NCBI RefSeq assembly: GCF_000831385.1
Contig: NZ_AP014548.1
Coordinates: forward strand, 1,727,779 to 1,791,778
DNA from: Nonlabens marinus S1-08
GTDB taxonomy: Bacteria > Bacteroidota > Bacteroidia > Flavobacteriales > Flavobacteriaceae
Length of the DNA: 64,000 nt
Reading direction: 5' to 3'
In this document: piece by piece, positions 53,806-62,622 of the stretch
How the letters are laid out: each line of letters starts with the position of its first letter
How positions within the stretch are numbered: the first letter of the stretch is position 1
Notes under the pieces: generated by a model
The model's database searches: none
Seen by the model: only the letters and a program-made list of their open reading frames with translations
Told to the model about the DNA's origin: nothing
Made by a program: the position numbers and the translations under genes

Positions 53806-53904
53806 GAATTGTTTTCTCAGCGGCTGGAAGCCATCAACTAGTGGTGTGTTCTAAGAAGCGGCATCAACTTTTTTCTTCATAAGTATGGATACCTCGCTAT
53901 ATGT

Positions 53905-53912
53905 TAACTTTG
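53905..53912 (+). promoter_or_regulatory. -7 element of ftsY
   Basis: TAACTTTG matches the consensus. It lies inside the longest frame (from 53901), so ATG 53931 is the true start. Confidence 0.6.
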
Positions 53913-53930
53913 CCTAACCAACGGATTACT

Positions 53931-54884
53931 ATGAGTTTTTTTAAAAAAATATTTACCAAAGAGAAGAAAGAAAGTCTGGATAAAGGTTTAGAGAAATCTA
54001 AATCCAGCTTTATGGATAAATTAGGTAAAGCTGTAGCTGGAAAGTCTAAAGTAGACGATGATCTTTTAGACGACCTTGAAGATGTTTTAGTGTCTAGCGA
54101 CATAGGCGTTGCTACTACCATTAAAATAATCAACAGGATTGAAGAGCGCGTCGCTAGAGATAAATACTTAGGAACGGAAGAACTCAATAAAATCATGAGG
54201 GAAGAAATTGCCGGATTGATGAGTGAGGTCAATAGCGGTGATGCTACTGATTTTGTTATTCCCCAACAAGACGTCCCTTATGTAGTAATGATTGTAGGGG
54301 TGAACGGTGTAGGAAAGACGACTACCATTGGAAAACTTGCCCATCAACTTAAAAAGGCAGGCAAAAAAGTAGTTTTAGGTGCGGGCGATACGTTTAGAGC
54401 CGCCGCGGTGGACCAATTACAGATCTGGGCTGATCGCGTAGGAGTAGATATCGTAAAACAAAAAATGGGAAGTGATCCAGCCAGCGTGGCCTTTGATACC
54501 TTACAAAGTGCCGTCGCTAGTAAAGCAGACGTCGTGTTGTTAGACACAGCCGGAAGGCTGCATAACAAAGTCAACCTGATGAACGAGTTGACTAAGATCA
54601 AACGAGTCATGGAAAAGGTGATTCCTGGAGCGCCTCACGATGTGATGTTAGTTCTTGACGGGTCTACAGGTCAAAATGCTTTTGAGCAAGCCAAGCAATT
54701 TACAGCAGCTACAGAGGTGACATCACTAGCAATAACTAAATTAGACGGCACCGCAAAAGGTGGTGTGGTAATAGGCATCTCTGACCAATTTCAAATTCCA
54801 GTACGCTACATAGGTGTAGGGGAAGGAATGGAAGATTTACAAGTGTTCAATAAAGTCGAGTTTGTAGATAGTTTCTTCAATTAG
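53931..54884 (+). CDS. ftsY: signal recognition particle receptor FtsY
   Basis: 317 residues from ATG 53931. The N domain (about 1-90) and G domain have all GTPase motifs: GVNGVGKTTTIGKLA (P-loop), GDTFRAAAVDQL, LLDTAGRLHNK and TKLDGTAKGG. The acidic A domain of E. coli FtsY is almost absent. It docks ribosome-SRP complexes at the membrane. A perfect terminator follows. Confidence 0.96.
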   Translation: MSFFKKIFTKEKKESLDKGLEKSKSSFMDKLGKAVAGKSKVDDDLLDDLEDVLVSSDIGVATTIKIINRIEERVARDKYLGTEELNKIMREEIAGLMSEVNSGDATDFVIPQQDVPYVVMIVGVNGVGKTTTIGKLAHQLKKAGKKVVLGAGDTFRAAAVDQLQIWADRVGVDIVKQKMGSDPASVAFDTLQSAVASKADVVLLDTAGRLHNKVNLMNELTKIKRVMEKVIPGAPHDVMLVLDGSTGQNAFEQAKQFTAATEVTSLAITKLDGTAKGGVVIGISDQFQIPVRYIGVGEGMEDLQVFNKVEFVDSFFN

Positions 54885-54906
54885 CACATTTATTCTTCGA
54901 TCAATA

Positions 54907-54950
54907 AAAACACTCCAGAGAACAACAGGTTTCTCTGGAGTGTTTTATTT
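54907..54950 (+). terminator. terminator of ftsY
   Basis: Perfect 16-bp stem AAAACACTCCAGAGAA/TTCTCTGGAGTGTTTT, 8-nt loop, T-rich tail. Confidence 0.92.
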
Positions 54951-54968
54951 TTAGACAAAGATTCACTC

Positions 54969-56636
54969 ATGAGAAAATTAGTACTCCTATTCGCTTTTAG
55001 CTTAAGCTTTCTGGCTTGTAAAACTTCTGAAACTACGTCTACCACTGGGTCAAAAGCCGCAGAAAAAGATCAACCAGAACAAATAGATACGCTCACCCCA
55101 TTAGAGTTGAAGGTACTGGACTCTAAATACATTACGAGAGAGGATGTGTTTGCAGGCCTAGAACAACAGGTTTTGGACTTCAGTACTAATTCTTCTAATG
55201 GCACTCGAACGGTTGAGCTACTAAATAAACTTGTTCTAGAAAAGAGTATTCCTGAAATACAAAAAGCGATCTACGATGGCAAGTTTACTTATGAAGAGCT
55301 CAGTTTGTACTACTTAAATAGAATTTACAAATACGACAGGAACAACGATCTTTCTTTGAATTCCGTAATTGCACTTAACCCAAAGGTATTAGAACAAGCG
55401 AGAGAGGCAGATGCTCGTTTGGAGAAAATGAAAGAGAATGGCGAGACATTGGACCCCTACAGCATCGTTGGAATGCCTATCCTATTAAAGGATAACATCA
55501 ATACCGCTGACATACCTACAACGGCTGGAGCAGCTGTCTTAATTGACAACCAAACAGACGACGCACAACTCGTTAAAAATCTTAAAGATGCGGGAGCGAT
55601 TATCTTGGGTAAAGCAAACCTAAGCGAGTGGGCCTATTTCTTTTGTGGCGATTGTCCCAGCGGGTATAGCGCTGTAGGTGGTCAAACCTTAAGTCCTTAC
55701 AAGAGAAAATATTTCGATACAGGCGGTTCCAGTAGTGGTAGCGGCGTCTCGGTTGCTGCAAACTTTGCAGTAGCTGCGGTAGGGTCTGAAACTAGCGGCT
55801 CTATACTTTCTCCAGCGTCCCAAAACTCTGTTGTTGGATTGAAACCTACGGTAGGTACAATTTCAGGACAAGGCGTTGTTCCTATCTCTAGTTATTTAGA
55901 TACAGCAGGACCCATGGCTAAGAATGTAGTGGATACTGCTATTTTATTGAACGCTATGCGAGGAGCAGATTCAGATGTTTTGGAAAAAGAATTAATTCCT
56001 AAATTAAAGTCTTACTCCCTAGAAGGAAAGAGGTTTGGTGTATTTAAAAACTTCTTAGAAACCCCCTTATACGCTGCTGCTATCCAAGATATCAAAAATC
56101 AAGGAGCTGTTATTGTAGAATTAGAGCCTAAGGAAGTCCGCTTAAATGGATTTTTGAAACTGCTTAACGCAGACATGAAGCTGGATTTACCTCAATATTT
56201 CAAAACTGCAGGTAATTCAAAGTATAGCAGCTGGGATGTGTATCAAGTCATGCAGGAAAATCTTAAAGACTCTCTAAGAGCAATGCCTTACGGTCAACGT
56301 TTATTTCAAGGCATCATGGACGAACCTGAAATGACAGACGTTGAATTTGCAGCATTCAAAGCTGAAATGACACAAACAGCTCAAGAGTATTTGAATGGGT
56401 ACTTCGAACGCTATGAATTAGATGGGATCCTTTCTATTAATAACTATACCGCAGGAGTTGCCGCGGTGGGCTTTTTCCCTGCTATGACAGTTCCTATGGG
56501 TTATGATAAAGATGGAAAGCCATATGGTTTGACCTTTATTGCACCCTCAGGAAAGGATAGAGAATTGTTAGGATGGGGAGCAGGTTATGAACGCGTAAGT
56601 AAGAAGCGACAAATGCCGACAGACTACCAAAAGTAA
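54969..56636 (+). CDS. amidase-signature family lipoprotein
   Basis: 555 residues. The signal peptide ends at FLAC (Cys17), so it is lipid-anchored. The amidase domain (from about 110) has the catalytic Lys in GMPILLKDNI and the Ser-cisSer-Lys components in DTGGSSSGSGVSVAANFAV and GSETSGSI. It hydrolyses an amide in the envelope; the substrate is unknown. A spaced linker (TSETTSTTGSKAAEK) follows the lipid site. The next gene starts 3 nt downstream. Confidence 0.9.
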   Translation: MRKLVLLFAFSLSFLACKTSETTSTTGSKAAEKDQPEQIDTLTPLELKVLDSKYITREDVFAGLEQQVLDFSTNSSNGTRTVELLNKLVLEKSIPEIQKAIYDGKFTYEELSLYYLNRIYKYDRNNDLSLNSVIALNPKVLEQAREADARLEKMKENGETLDPYSIVGMPILLKDNINTADIPTTAGAAVLIDNQTDDAQLVKNLKDAGAIILGKANLSEWAYFFCGDCPSGYSAVGGQTLSPYKRKYFDTGGSSSGSGVSVAANFAVAAVGSETSGSILSPASQNSVVGLKPTVGTISGQGVVPISSYLDTAGPMAKNVVDTAILLNAMRGADSDVLEKELIPKLKSYSLEGKRFGVFKNFLETPLYAAAIQDIKNQGAVIVELEPKEVRLNGFLKLLNADMKLDLPQYFKTAGNSKYSSWDVYQVMQENLKDSLRAMPYGQRLFQGIMDEPEMTDVEFAAFKAEMTQTAQEYLNGYFERYELDGILSINNYTAGVAAVGFFPAMTVPMGYDKDGKPYGLTFIAPSGKDRELLGWGAGYERVSKKRQMPTDYQK

Positions 56637-56639
56637 CCC

Positions 56640-56969
56640 ATGTCACAAGATAACAAACCACCTTTATTTACCCCTAAAAGCCTGCGCATTTTCACTAAAA
56701 TTGTGGCGATTTATGGTGCTTTCTATGTAGCTACAGTCATTGCAAAAAGCATTAGCGATCCGCTAAGTGAGAATCCTATGGCGCCGTCGAATGGGTATAT
56801 GCCGCTTTATTTTTTGGCTGCAGTTCATTTGGTTTTGGGAGGGGTTAACCTAGCAATCATCTTATTTAAAAAATACAACTGGATCATTCCTTCCATTAGT
56901 GCAATCCTTATGATAGGCGCTAGAGTCTATTATGAGGATATTGCCTTGTGGGTTTGGAGTTGGTCGTAA
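56640..56969 (+). CDS. small membrane protein of unknown function
   Basis: 109 residues with three hydrophobic segments (IVAIYGAFYVATVIAK, YFLAAVHLVLGGVNLAIILF, IIPSISAILMIGARVYY). It is 3 nt after the amidase gene and 10 nt before the DUF1684 gene. No family recognised. Probably part of the same operon. Confidence 0.65.
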   Translation: MSQDNKPPLFTPKSLRIFTKIVAIYGAFYVATVIAKSISDPLSENPMAPSNGYMPLYFLAAVHLVLGGVNLAIILFKKYNWIIPSISAILMIGARVYYEDIALWVWSWS

Positions 56970-56979
56970 TAAATACATT

Positions 56980-57597
56980 ATGAAAAATTTCCATTGGCTA
57001 TTCTTAGCCTTTACCTCAGTGGGCATAGTTTCAGCTCAAGATTATGAAAAGTTGTCTCAAGAATATCGCAATGAGTTATCGAGAGAATATAAAGCAGCAG
57101 ACAATCCGCCTTTATCGGGAATGGATAAGGTGAATTTTAAAGCCTTAAAATTTTACGATTTCAATCCAGATTTTGTGATTGAAGCAAGATTTGAGGCATT
57201 AGACAATACGCAAGAAATGCAACTCAACACCTCTAAACCCTTGATCCAAACCTACACCAAGTATGGCTACCTTCATTTCCAGTATGAAGGGAAACAACAT
57301 AAGTTGCTCGTATTGCAAGCGGAGAATTTAAAGAATGATCCAGAGTATTACAATTACCTGTCCGTATATTTTACAGATGAAACGAATGGTAAAGGATCCT
57401 ACAAAATGGGGCGCTATATGGAATTGCGCGCACCGCTAGAGGAAACCTTAGTCCTCAATTTTAACAACACTTACAACCCGTATTGCGCCTATAGTGATCG
57501 CTATGCCTGTCCAGTTCCCCCTAAAGAAAACAAATTACCCTTTGCTATTGAGGCGGGAGTAAAGACAGGTTTTCACGGCAAGCTGATTAAAAAGTAG
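56980..57597 (+). CDS. DUF1684 secreted protein
   Basis: 205 residues from ATG 56980 (a longer frame extends into the upstream gene). Signal peptide ends in VSAQ. It carries the DUF1684 signature LVLNFNNTYNPYCAYSDRYACPVPPKEN, with Cys residues likely to bind metal or form a disulfide. The function is unknown; members are common in Bacteroidetes. Last gene of the amidase operon. Confidence 0.85.
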   Translation: MKNFHWLFLAFTSVGIVSAQDYEKLSQEYRNELSREYKAADNPPLSGMDKVNFKALKFYDFNPDFVIEARFEALDNTQEMQLNTSKPLIQTYTKYGYLHFQYEGKQHKLLVLQAENLKNDPEYYNYLSVYFTDETNGKGSYKMGRYMELRAPLEETLVLNFNNTYNPYCAYSDRYACPVPPKENKLPFAIEAGVKTGFHGKLIKK

Positions 57598-57648
57598 AGT
57601 AACTATCATTCTAAGTTTCTTAGAAAAGCTAAATTTTGATTCTTATGA

Positions 57649-57664
57649 CGCTTTCGCGAAAGAG
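57649..57664. repeat. iterated palindrome copy 18 (intergenic, one mismatch)
   Basis: AGAG in place of AGCG at the end; lies between the DUF1684 gene and the convergent barrel gene. Confidence 0.7.
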
Positions 57665-57781
57665 AACTATTGACAAATTGTTTTTATCGACACCAGCTTG
57701 TAGATAGGACTTCAAAGAATCAATTCACTTAGAGTAATGTGATTAGCTAACTCCGAGGTTTGGTATTAGGTAAGTTGGTTT

Positions 57782-58654
57782 TCATAAAACAAATGTATAT
57801 CCTATTCCAATTTGGAACTCCTCATATTTGCCCACATGTTTATAGCTAACATAAGGCTTCCATCTCCTGAAATAATAAGAAGCCCTAGAGTTAAATTCAT
57901 GTAACTGATTCCAATAAATAAAATCTGTGGAAATCTCAAAACCTCCTAAAAAATAATTACTATACCCCAAACCGAAACCGATGTTATTAGTCCTTTGGTC
58001 ACCATTGTAATTCAAATGGCCAACAATTACACTTAATGTTCCAAGCTTATATGCAGATGAATTTTTCAGTGTGATTCTTGATTTTACTTTATAACTAAAA
58101 TATTGATTGCCATTAAAAGCTGCCTTTTCAAAAGTTCCAATTAAACTGAGATAGATGGGAGCATTTAATTGTATATATTTCTGAAGTTGTATAATAGCAT
58201 TTTTGTTTCTATTAAAATCTGTGGAATAGGCAAGAGTTGCATTCAGCCCACCCGGAATCTGATCATACAGATTTTGAAACGTGAATCCATAGGTATTATA
58301 ATTAATACCATAATGGGGACTGATTTTGTAAAGATTATGATGAGAATGTATCACTACAAGATCCTCATTAACTTTTAATTCAACATCTATAACATTTGAA
58401 TCACTTACCTCAATACTTCGACTCTCGTATCCTGAAAATTTAAACAGCAGCGTGTCTGTTGGTTGTGCGTGAATAGAATAATTACCATCAAAATCAGAGG
58501 TCGCCTTTTCTTCAGTTTTTAAATTTTTAATAGTAACCCCTAGTATTGGCTCATCATCAATATCTGTAATTTTTCCAGTGATACTATTTTGGCAAGCCGC
58601 CCATTGACCAATACATATCAGTAATATTGTAAGAAAAAAAGGCTTTTTAAGCAT
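57782..58654 (-). CDS. carboxypeptidase-regulatory domain plus beta-barrel protein (paralogue A)
   Basis: 290 residues: signal peptide (to about 21), CarboxypepD_reg-like domain (about 24-105: SITGKITDIDDEPILGVTIKNL) and a short barrel (about 115-290) ending in FQIGIGYTFVL. It is clearly related to the protein at 60138 (shared NYNTYGF/YSTDFNRN/GNQYF/HLNYN pattern). It is probably an outer-membrane protein of unknown role. Confidence 0.65.
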   Translation of the reverse strand: MLKKPFFLTILLICIGQWAACQNSITGKITDIDDEPILGVTIKNLKTEEKATSDFDGNYSIHAQPTDTLLFKFSGYESRSIEVSDSNVIDVELKVNEDLVVIHSHHNLYKISPHYGINYNTYGFTFQNLYDQIPGGLNATLAYSTDFNRNKNAIIQLQKYIQLNAPIYLSLIGTFEKAAFNGNQYFSYKVKSRITLKNSSAYKLGTLSVIVGHLNYNGDQRTNNIGFGLGYSNYFLGGFEISTDFIYWNQLHEFNSRASYYFRRWKPYVSYKHVGKYEEFQIGIGYTFVL

Positions 58655-58726
58655 ACTTAAAAATAAATACAGTTTAAGTTCTCCTAACTTAAAGGATCAT
58701 TAATAGGACACATTATTCTAAGTATT

Positions 58727-58759
58727 AAAAAAAGACCAATGAAAAAAATCATCGGCTTT
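58727..58759 (-). terminator. probable terminator of the 58781 gene
   Basis: Stem CCGATG/CATTGG on the minus strand (one G-T pair), followed by seven T residues. Confidence 0.6.
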
Positions 58760-58780
58760 TAATCCACTTTCTTCAGAAAC

Positions 58781-60040
58781 CTATAATAGGCGATAAACTA
58801 GGCCGACGGATGATATGGTACCTACAAGTTCTGCAGGTGAAGCGTTTGCTGTCGTAAAACTGTTTCGTAAACGCAATTTCACTTCAGCGCTTATTTTTCT
58901 ACTTATTTCAACTCCAGCTAAAATATTGAAACTAAAATCTGTCGCGAAAACCCTATTTCTAGCAGGTTCATCATATAATAATTCTGAAGAACTCAAAACC
59001 GAGTTATATTGAATTTGCACGCCAGGATAAAATCTTAAATTGTCGCTAGCATAAATGTAATATCGAGGACCAATACCTATACTCAAAGTATTATATGTTA
59101 TCTCCGCTTCTGTTTCTTGTCTATTAAAATCTGATTGATTATTCTCAAAATATATAGCAGTATCATTGAATGATGCATAAGCTAGTTCCCCCACTAAAGT
59201 AAACTTGTTGTTAGCCGGGTCAAGGTTATATTCAGCTCTCAAATTAGGTGAAAAACTGGTCCCGCCAAATTCTGCGTCACCTCTAATGGCTGTTGTGAAG
59301 TCTGCCGTGATTGTATTAAAATTGACTGCAAGCCCAACGAGTATAGACCAAGGCTTGTAATTGCTCTGCGTTTCGAAGACAGCAGCTGGTGCACCGTTAC
59401 ATTCATTAGTCTTTAAAATATATTTTGTCAGATCCTTCTCATCATAATCCACATCTGCAATGATGGACGAAATGAAACTGTCACAACCGTATCCTTCAAA
59501 AAGGGTTCTTCGGTAGTCGGTGTTTTTAGAAATACCTTCTACGCTGTTTGAATAAACATTATAGACAAGTAGCTCTGGTGTCTGCATCTCTCTAGCTGCA
59601 TAATAGCTGGTGTTTCTACTTGTTCTGTAAGCGTAAAGATCAATAGCTCCCTCCACTATCTGTTCTAAGAGGATAGTTTCTTTCTTTAATACTGGGTCTT
59701 TTCCTGGTGAAGCATCATTTTCTTTGAAACTACTCTTGTTGACTTGAACCTTAAACTTTTTAAATCGTACGGAATTATCATCGTAACCAAATTCCTCAAT
59801 CTGATCAATCTCATATCCATTAAGATCACCTCCCTTGCTAGTTGCATAATAAATCATTTCAGGAGTCACATTATAATTAGATCTTTCAAAATAAACGGAT
59901 GATTTAGTTCCGTTTTCTTTGATGATGTAACCGGGAACTTGTGTCGTTTGAGCCCCACAAAACGCGGTTAACAATAAAACTATTGGTATGAGGTAATTTT
60001 TTTTCAAAGTTGATATTTTAAAATTTAGTCCAAAATACAT
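58781..60040 (-). CDS. outer-membrane beta-barrel protein
   Basis: 419 residues. A signal peptide ends in FCGAQ; the N-terminal half (about 35-200) is a soluble domain (YIIKENGTKSSVYFERSNYNV) and the second half a barrel ending VGLVYRLL, like the PorT/OmpW-type barrels. A TTG at 60007 gives a standard signal peptide beginning MKKNYLIPIV and may be the real start; ATG 60040 would add 11 residues. Function unknown. Confidence 0.6.
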   Translation of the reverse strand: MYFGLNFKISTLKKNYLIPIVLLLTAFCGAQTTQVPGYIIKENGTKSSVYFERSNYNVTPEMIYYATSKGGDLNGYEIDQIEEFGYDDNSVRFKKFKVQVNKSSFKENDASPGKDPVLKKETILLEQIVEGAIDLYAYRTSRNTSYYAAREMQTPELLVYNVYSNSVEGISKNTDYRRTLFEGYGCDSFISSIIADVDYDEKDLTKYILKTNECNGAPAAVFETQSNYKPWSILVGLAVNFNTITADFTTAIRGDAEFGGTSFSPNLRAEYNLDPANNKFTLVGELAYASFNDTAIYFENNQSDFNRQETEAEITYNTLSIGIGPRYYIYASDNLRFYPGVQIQYNSVLSSSELLYDEPARNRVFATDFSFNILAGVEISRKISAEVKLRLRNSFTTANASPAELVGTISSVGLVYRLL

Positions 60041-60113
60041 ACTGTATGTGGATTTTCAATTTCGAAACATAGGTTTTTAAAATAAACAAGGTAAACTGTT
60101 GATCTTAAGTTTC

Positions 60114-60129
60114 CGCTTTCGCGAAAGCG
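60114..60129. repeat. iterated palindrome copy 19 (intergenic)
   Basis: Perfect copy 8 nt after the stop codon of the gene at 60138 on the minus strand. Confidence 0.9.
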
Positions 60130-60137
60130 GGATTTTC

Positions 60138-61004
60138 TTAAAAACGTATGGTTTTAGATAAATAAATAGAAAATTCATTGTAGGCTTCAAGATCCTCATA
60201 TTGCAAACCAATGTCAACTATACGATTGTTATACTCTGTACCTAAAATCCAATGATATAAATCTCTATATTTTACAAAGGAACCGTTGAAGCATATGCCA
60301 GAAGGTATATAGATAGAGTGTTTTATACCGTAGCCAAAACTTTCTATGTTTTCGCTAGCGTTATAGTTGAGATGAGCCAGTACAATTGAAGGTATCCATT
60401 TAAAAATACGGTAGTTTGTACCTGGATTTAAAATCAATTGGTAATTAAAAAATTGATTTCCTTTAAAGTCTGCTTTTTGGAATGCTATAGTGGTAGATAA
60501 ATCCCAATCGTTCCTTAATCTAAAATGTTTTTCCATAGTTACGTCTGCACGATCGTTGCTGGAAAAATCAGTTGCATATCCTAAATTTATATCTGTATCC
60601 GCTAATATGTTTAGATAACCAGTATTAGCATAAATGCCAGTTGTTCCATAATTGGATCCATAACTAACGCCAATTTTTTTGGGCTTGTAATACTCTGTTA
60701 TCACTAGCACACAACCAGGAATCAACTTCAGCCTAATTTCAATGTTATTAGTATTAGTTACTACATATTGTAAATTTTCATAATAGATATTTTCAATATT
60801 CAGGGTGTCGCCTACTTTTGCTCGAATTAAGAATCTGCCTTTATTGTCAGTGAATTCAATCTTTTTCTTAGAGCTGACGTTTTTAATAGAGGTGTATGAA
60901 ATACCTTCTCCTAGAGAATCTAAGACCACACCTCGAATCTTGCGTTGTGCCTCGCAGGACAGACTCGTCATTATTAGAGCCAGCAAGAAAATTAATAATC
61001 TCAT
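60138..61004 (-). CDS. carboxypeptidase-regulatory domain plus beta-barrel protein (paralogue B)
   Basis: 288 residues, built like the protein at 57782: signal peptide ending in CEAQ, CarboxypepD_reg-like domain (RKIRGVVLDSLGEGISYTSIKNV), then a barrel with SYGSNYGTTGIYAN, YATDFSSN and GNQFFNYQL. The two are diverged paralogues separated by a third barrel gene. A near-consensus -7 box TATCTTTA is at 61009-61016. Function unknown. Confidence 0.65.
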   Translation of the reverse strand: MRLLIFLLALIMTSLSCEAQRKIRGVVLDSLGEGISYTSIKNVSSKKKIEFTDNKGRFLIRAKVGDTLNIENIYYENLQYVVTNTNNIEIRLKLIPGCVLVITEYYKPKKIGVSYGSNYGTTGIYANTGYLNILADTDINLGYATDFSSNDRADVTMEKHFRLRNDWDLSTTIAFQKADFKGNQFFNYQLILNPGTNYRIFKWIPSIVLAHLNYNASENIESFGYGIKHSIYIPSGICFNGSFVKYRDLYHWILGTEYNNRIVDIGLQYEDLEAYNEFSIYLSKTIRF

Positions 61005-61064
61005 GAGCTAAAGATATATAACTTAATCCCGTCAGCTGTTTAAAGTGAACGGCCACATTTGTCG

Positions 61065-61072
61065 TAAATTTG
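61065..61072 (+). promoter_or_regulatory. -7 element of rimO
   Basis: TAAATTTG matches the consensus. It falls inside the longest frame from 61045 and is 8 nt before ATG 61081. Confidence 0.6.
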
Positions 61073-61080
61073 CAGCCGCT

Positions 61081-62385
61081 ATGAGAACAAAATCAAGAAA
61101 GAAGAATCGTATCAATGTCATCACCTTAGGATGTTCTAAGAATGTCTATGACAGTGAAGTGTTGATGGGGCAACTGAAAGCCAGTGGTAAAGACGTGGTC
61201 CATGAGGAAGAAGGCAACATTGTCGTGATCAACACCTGTGGGTTTATTGACAATGCCAAAGAAGAATCTGTCAATACCATCCTTGATTTTGTAGACCGCA
61301 AGAGCCGCGGTGAGGTAGATCAAGTATTTGTATCGGGTTGTTTGTCAGAACGCTACAAGCCAGATCTTCAAAAAGAAATCCCAGATGTAGACCAGTATTT
61401 TGGAACTACAGAATTACCTTCTTTACTTAAAGCGTTAGGTGCAGACTATAAACATGAACTCATAGGCGAGCGTGTCACTACAACACCAAAGAATTACGCG
61501 TACTTCAAGATTGCTGAAGGTTGCGATAGACCTTGTTCCTTTTGTGCGATTCCCCTAATGCGTGGTGGTCACAAGAGTACACCTATAGAGCATTTGGTCA
61601 TCGAGGCAGAAAAACTAGCTGCTAAAGGTGTTAAGGAATTGATTCTCATCGCTCAGGATTTGACCTATTACGGTTTAGATCTCTATAAAAAACGCCGCCT
61701 TGCAGATCTTTTGAAAGAATTGGCTAAAGTGGAAGGCATCGAATGGATCCGCATGCATTATGCGTTTCCAACTGGGTTTCCTGTTGATGTTCTCGATGTG
61801 ATGAATGAGGAACCTAAGGTTTGTAATTATCTAGATATACCACTGCAGCACATTTCTACGCCAGTTCTAAAATCCATGCGACGTGGAACTACCTTTGAGA
61901 AGACGAATGCGTTGCTGGATCGCTTTCGCGAAAGCGTACCACAAATGTCCATAAGAACAACCTTGATTGTAGGTTATCCAGGAGAAACCGAAGAGGATTT
62001 TGAGATTTTAAAGCAATGGGTCAAAGACCAACGCTTTGAACGTATGGGCTGTTTTACTTATTCTCATGAAGAGAATACACATGCTTACAACCTAGAAGAC
62101 GACGTTCCTGCGGAAGTTAAGCAAGAACGTGCTAATGAAATCATGGAAATTCAATCTCAAATCTCTTGGGAGCTGAATCAGCAAAAAATTGGACAACAGT
62201 TTAAGGTGATGATCGATCGCAAACGTGGAAACCATTTTGTAGGTCGAACCGAGTTTGATAGTCCTGATGTGGATAATGAGGTTCTAATAGATGCGGGTCA
62301 TCACTATTGTAGCGTTGGGGAGTTTATCAATGTTGAAATAGTGGATGCTGAAGACTTTGACCTGTATGCAGTACCTGTAGCTTAA
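61081..62385 (+). CDS. rimO: ribosomal protein S12 methylthiotransferase
   Basis: 434 residues from ATG 61081. Cys18, Cys53 and Cys87 (UPF0004 domain) bind one 4Fe-4S cluster; Cys148, Cys152 and Cys155 in EGCDRPCSFC bind the radical-SAM cluster; a TRAM domain ends the protein. RimO methylthiolates Asp of ribosomal protein S12. The palindrome at 61921 encodes RFRES (residues 281-285). The gene end overlaps the convergent small membrane gene by 4 nt. Confidence 0.95.
   Translation: MRTKSRKKNRINVITLGCSKNVYDSEVLMGQLKASGKDVVHEEEGNIVVINTCGFIDNAKEESVNTILDFVDRKSRGEVDQVFVSGCLSERYKPDLQKEIPDVDQYFGTTELPSLLKALGADYKHELIGERVTTTPKNYAYFKIAEGCDRPCSFCAIPLMRGGHKSTPIEHLVIEAEKLAAKGVKELILIAQDLTYYGLDLYKKRRLADLLKELAKVEGIEWIRMHYAFPTGFPVDVLDVMNEEPKVCNYLDIPLQHISTPVLKSMRRGTTFEKTNALLDRFRESVPQMSIRTTLIVGYPGETEEDFEILKQWVKDQRFERMGCFTYSHEENTHAYNLEDDVPAEVKQERANEIMEIQSQISWELNQQKIGQQFKVMIDRKRGNHFVGRTEFDSPDVDNEVLIDAGHHYCSVGEFINVEIVDAEDFDLYAVPVA
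61921..61936. repeat. iterated palindrome copy 20 (in rimO)
   Basis: Perfect copy, read as RFRES. Confidence 0.9.
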
Positions 62386-62546
62386 TTTTCTTTTTCTTCA
62401 TTACGCTCCGCTTTGCGTTCTCTAAAGCTCTGCTTAAAATTGCGTCGTTTGCGATTTTTAACTGAGGTTTGACGTGACTTGTTCCAGCCTAGAAAGATGA
62501 AAAAAGCTAGTACTACTGCACCTATGTAGATCCAATCTGTATTCAT
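62382..62546 (-). CDS. small single-pass membrane protein with basic tail
   Basis: 54 residues from ATG 62546 (the longer frame upstream runs through the terminator). One helix (WIYIGAVVLAFFIFLGW) is followed by a strongly basic tail (NKSRQTSVKNRKRRNFKQSFRERKAERN). No family recalled. It follows the terminator of the barrel gene, with a TATTTTTA-like box between, so it is probably its own unit. Confidence 0.6.
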   Translation of the reverse strand: MNTDWIYIGAVVLAFFIFLGWNKSRQTSVKNRKRRNFKQSFRERKAERNEEKEN

Positions 62547-62570
62547 CCTGTAAAAATAGCAAAACAATAA

Positions 62571-62600
62571 AAAAGGCTCGCATTTATAAGCGAGCCTTTT
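62571..62600. terminator. terminator of the 62623 barrel gene
   Basis: AAAAGGCTCGC/GCGAGCCTTTT stem (62571-62581 with 62590-62600) with A/T runs on both sides; works on the minus strand here. Confidence 0.9.
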
Positions 62601-62622
62601 TTTGGTTAGTGGCTGAGGTAAA

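Noticed and set aside
61045..61080. Longer rimO start at ATG 61045
   Set aside because: It would lie upstream of the -7 element at 61065-61072; family begins near the ATG at 61081.
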